This document shows, piece by piece, positions 40,659 through 42,426 of a stretch of 42,426 nt of DNA. The position numbers and the translations under genes are program-made. How positions within the stretch are numbered: the stretch's first letter is position 1; each line of letters begins with the position of its first letter. The stretch comes from Candidatus Afararchaeum irisae (GTDB lineage Archaea > Halobacteriota > Halobacteria > Halobacteriales > Afararchaeaceae): assembly GCA_034190545.1 (NCBI GenBank), contig JAXIOF010000097.1:1-42426 (forward strand), read 5' to 3'. The notes beneath the pieces are model-generated. The model saw nothing but the letters and a program-made list of their open reading frames with translations. It did not search any database and was not told where the DNA came from.

Positions 40659-42113
40659 CTACTTGTATCCGCCAAGTTCACACTTAGCGGCAGGACCTTC
40701 GTCACATCCGTACGATATGTCGTCACGCGGTGTCTGGTTGACTAGCTCGAAGTACTTGCCTTCTTCCTGCTCCGACTTGGGGAGTCCTTTGACGACAGGG
40801 ATCTTGTGGAACGCCTGATGGTCGCACTTTCTCATCTCTTCTTGACCGTATCCTACGTTGTCGTACTGATGACCCTCAAGCTGCTTTATGACCTCGGGCG
40901 GGTAGAAGGTTCCGGCGCGCTCGACCGCGGCGGCGTACTGGAGCGTCTGCGCGTACGCGAGGAGAGCGGGACCCGAAGGTATACGCCCATTGTACTCGTT
41001 TCCAAATGCCTCGGTGAAGGCGTTCGAGTACTCGTTGTCTATCAGCGAAGTCCATGCGACTGTGCCGTAGACACCCTCTATCGAATCCGCGGCTGCCTCA
41101 GCCATCAGACGGTTATAGAGGGGGACGACTATCTTCATATCCTCCTTGATTCCTGCGTCAACCGCCTGTGGGAGCGAGTTCGCGGCGTCGAGTCCGTAGT
41201 GGTTGAGTATGAGCACGTCGGCTCCTGAGTTCGCGGCGTCTGAGAGGTAGTTCGAGAAGTCGCTCGTACCGAGAGGCGTAGCGACGCTGTCGACCTGTTC
41301 CCAGCCTGCGACATCTGTGAGGAACTGTTTCATCGAAGCTTGCTGTGTCTGTCCCCACGAGTAGTCGGCGTAGAGCTGGTAAAACTTTAGACCCTCACCG
41401 TATTCCTCCTTCAGGACTGGGGCGAGTGCCTTTCCTGTCATGTATGCATTGAAACACTCACGGAACGAGTAACGCACACAGTTCTTACCTGTGGTGTCGT
41501 TCGAGTGAGTCATACACGCCATGAACTGAACCTTCTCCTCCTGCGCTAGCCCCTGCTGAGCTATAGCGACAGCACTCGAAGATCCTCCGGAGAACATTAT
41601 GACGTTGTCACGCTGTATCATACGCGACGCCGACTGTCTTCCGGTGTCGGGGTCTGTTGCTGTGTCTCCGTTGACGGAGGTAACCTTGTTTCCGAGGACA
41701 CCCTCACCGCTGAGGTTGTCCCAGTCGTCGACCCATCCGCCACCGTTGTTGAGGTGCTTGACAGCGAGCTTATAGGCTCTGAGTTCGTCCTCACCCTCTG
41801 CGGAGTAGGATCCTGACTGAGGTACGTTGAATCCGAAGACGACGTCTTCCTCTCCGGCGTCGAGTCCCGGCGTGTAGTTTCCTATCTCGGGGTACTCGGA
41901 GCCTCCTCCTCCGTCACTGCCTCCGTCTCCACCGTCGCCGCCGTTTCCGCCGTCTCCTCCGTCACCGCCGTCGCCACCTTCACCGCCACCGCCTCCTCCG
42001 GTACAGCCTGCGAGTCCGGTTATTCCTGCGACACTCGTTGCTCCTGCCATCTTCACTACGTCTCTTCTCGAAAGCCCGTCTGAATCTCGAGCTTCGTTGT
42101 TATCTCGAGCCAT
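40659..42113 (-). CDS. Tat-exported lipoprotein, periplasmic-type LivJ/LivK-like substrate-binding protein
   Basis: The substrate receptor of the importer, 484 residues. The signal is twin-arginine (GLSRRDVVKMAGA, R16-R17) with lipobox LAGC (Cys37), so it is exported folded and lipid-anchored, the haloarchaeal norm. Residues 38-72 are a Gly-Asp-rich linker. The mature type I binding fold has VVFGFNVPQSGSYSAEGEDEL, FSGGSSSAVAIAQQG, TSDFSNYLSDAANSGADVLILN and a C-terminal lobe. Ligand could be branched-chain amino acids, amides or related acids; it cannot be read from sequence. ATG is leaderless-like with ATTATTAATAC about 25-35 bp upstream. Confidence 0.9.
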   Translation of the reverse strand: MARDNNEARDSDGLSRRDVVKMAGATSVAGITGLAGCTGGGGGGEGGDGGDGGDGGNGGDGGDGGSDGGGGSEYPEIGNYTPGLDAGEEDVVFGFNVPQSGSYSAEGEDELRAYKLAVKHLNNGGGWVDDWDNLSGEGVLGNKVTSVNGDTATDPDTGRQSASRMIQRDNVIMFSGGSSSAVAIAQQGLAQEEKVQFMACMTHSNDTTGKNCVRYSFRECFNAYMTGKALAPVLKEEYGEGLKFYQLYADYSWGQTQQASMKQFLTDVAGWEQVDSVATPLGTSDFSNYLSDAANSGADVLILNHYGLDAANSLPQAVDAGIKEDMKIVVPLYNRLMAEAAADSIEGVYGTVAWTSLIDNEYSNAFTEAFGNEYNGRIPSGPALLAYAQTLQYAAAVERAGTFYPPEVIKQLEGHQYDNVGYGQEEMRKCDHQAFHKIPVVKGLPKSEQEEGKYFELVNQTPRDDISYGCDEGPAAKCELGGYK

Positions 42114-42137
42114 GTGACAAAAAGAACCGGTCTAGGT

Positions 42138-42148
42138 ATTAATAATTA
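42138..42148 (-). promoter_or_regulatory. TATA-like box for the liv operon
   Basis: Read leftwards, the AT-rich ATTATTAATAC lies about 25-35 bp before the ATG of the binding-protein gene. The flanking region (42150-42268) is also extremely AT-rich and includes a 16-bp palindrome. Confidence 0.5.
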
Positions 42149-42197
42149 CGGTTATGTACGACATTTTATATGATAATAGACGTTTAGGTTAATTGAA

Positions 42198-42213
42198 GAT
42201 AATTTAAATTATC
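42198..42213. promoter_or_regulatory. 16-bp perfect palindrome upstream of the liv operon
   Basis: GATAATTT followed by its exact complement AAATTATC. It is about 85-100 bp upstream of the binding-protein start, in the 155-bp gap between the liv operon and the acyl-CoA synthetase. Its position fits an activator or repressor site. AT-richness raises the chance of a random palindrome. Confidence 0.45.
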
Positions 42214-42251
42214 GGACTCTATTATAATATTGAACTATTATAAATACGTCT

Positions 42252-42257
42252 AAAAAA
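42252..42257 (-). terminator. T-run terminator after the acyl-CoA synthetase
   Basis: Six T residues preceded by CTC on the minus strand, 11-16 bases past the stop at 42269. It mirrors the CTC-T6 after nrdJ. Confidence 0.5.
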
Positions 42258-42268
42258 GAGGGTGTTCA

Positions 42269-42426
42269 CTATCCCTGACCGACCATGCGGTCTTCGTCCT
42301 CCCACTCCCTCTCACGTAGCTCGTTTTTCTTGACCTTGCCGGTCGCGGTCGTGGGAAGAGAGTCGACGAAATCGGCGTCCTTGATAATCTTGTAGGAGGC
42401 GAGGTTTTCGCGGCAGAACTCGATGA
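42269..42426 (-). CDS. Acyl-CoA synthetase (AMP-forming), C-terminal fragment
   Basis: The last 51 codons of a gene continuing beyond the right edge. Visible are FCRENLASYKIIKDADFVD and SLPTTATGKVKKNELRERE. The second is the C-terminal motif of the ANL superfamily, where the Lys of TGK takes part in adenylation. The end is WEDEDRMVGQG, stop TAG. Substrate cannot be told from the tail. It lies upstream of the liv operon in the same direction with its own T-run terminator, so it is probably a separate unit. Confidence 0.88.
   Translation of the reverse strand, partial: IEFCRENLASYKIIKDADFVDSLPTTATGKVKKNELREREWEDEDRMVGQG

Noticed and set aside
41900-42010. Repeated CCTCC/GCC tract resembling a repeat array
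   Set aside because: It is the Gly-Asp linker of the binding lipoprotein, not a CRISPR or noncoding repeat.

Overview
The window looks like chromosome from a halophilic euryarchaeon in, or close to, the class Halobacteria. Pointers are strongly acidic proteins, CheF adaptors, a fused ArlCE, an archaeal type II GAPDH, a DUF3209 gene beside a CbiX-ferredoxin fusion, Tat-exported lipoproteins (SRRDVVK ... LAGC), and many promoters with a TATA box about 25-30 bp before the start codon, giving leaderless messages. It does not look like a textbook high-GC haloarchaeon: base composition appears moderate, AUA is by eye the favoured Ile codon, and AGA/AGG/CGT are common for Arg. This suggests a divergent or deep haloarchaeal lineage (inference; composition was not computed).

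Left edge to 4.7 kb is housekeeping: a 5'-truncated PIN-domain gene converges on topA, which diverges from a malic enzyme, which converges on an SRPBCC protein with abutting stop codons. From 4.76 to 22.95 kb lies a motility and taxis island. A cheW points left. Pointing right are a HEAT-repeat protein, cheF1, cheW2, cheF2, cheY, cheB, cheA, a one-domain cheC, a two-domain cheC, cheD and cheR, then arlCE, arlF, arlG, arlH, arlI and arlJ. Together they encode the CheA/CheW/CheY phosphorelay, the CheB/CheR/CheC/CheD adaptation enzymes, the CheF/HEAT link to the motor, and the archaellum motor. No transducer and no archaellin gene is present, so these must lie elsewhere.

From 22.98 to 33 kb come an SDR-like epimerase with a coupled membrane protein, then a cobalamin-linked group: CbiX fused to a [2Fe-2S] ferredoxin domain, DUF3209, and, convergent with them, the B12-dependent ribonucleotide reductase nrdJ. 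NrdJ is 2214 residues long because it carries three LAGLIDADG inteins, all placed in active-site segments. A 20-bp operator-like inverted repeat sits just before cbiX.

From 33.1 to 36.2 kb are gap, a small membrane protein, purQ-purS and a UspA protein. From 36.27 kb to the right edge a leftward operon encodes a branched-chain-amino-acid-type ABC importer (binding lipoprotein, LivH, LivM, LivG, LivF) ending in a thioredoxin-like protein. The C-terminus of an acyl-CoA synthetase enters at the right edge.

Every intergenic gap is shorter than 300 bp. Two short reading frames sit in the che spacers: 41 codons with a Gln-Thr repeat before cheY, and 14 codons before cheW2. Short hexanucleotide tandem repeats recur across the window. 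I saw no rRNA, tRNA, CRISPR or insertion sequence.
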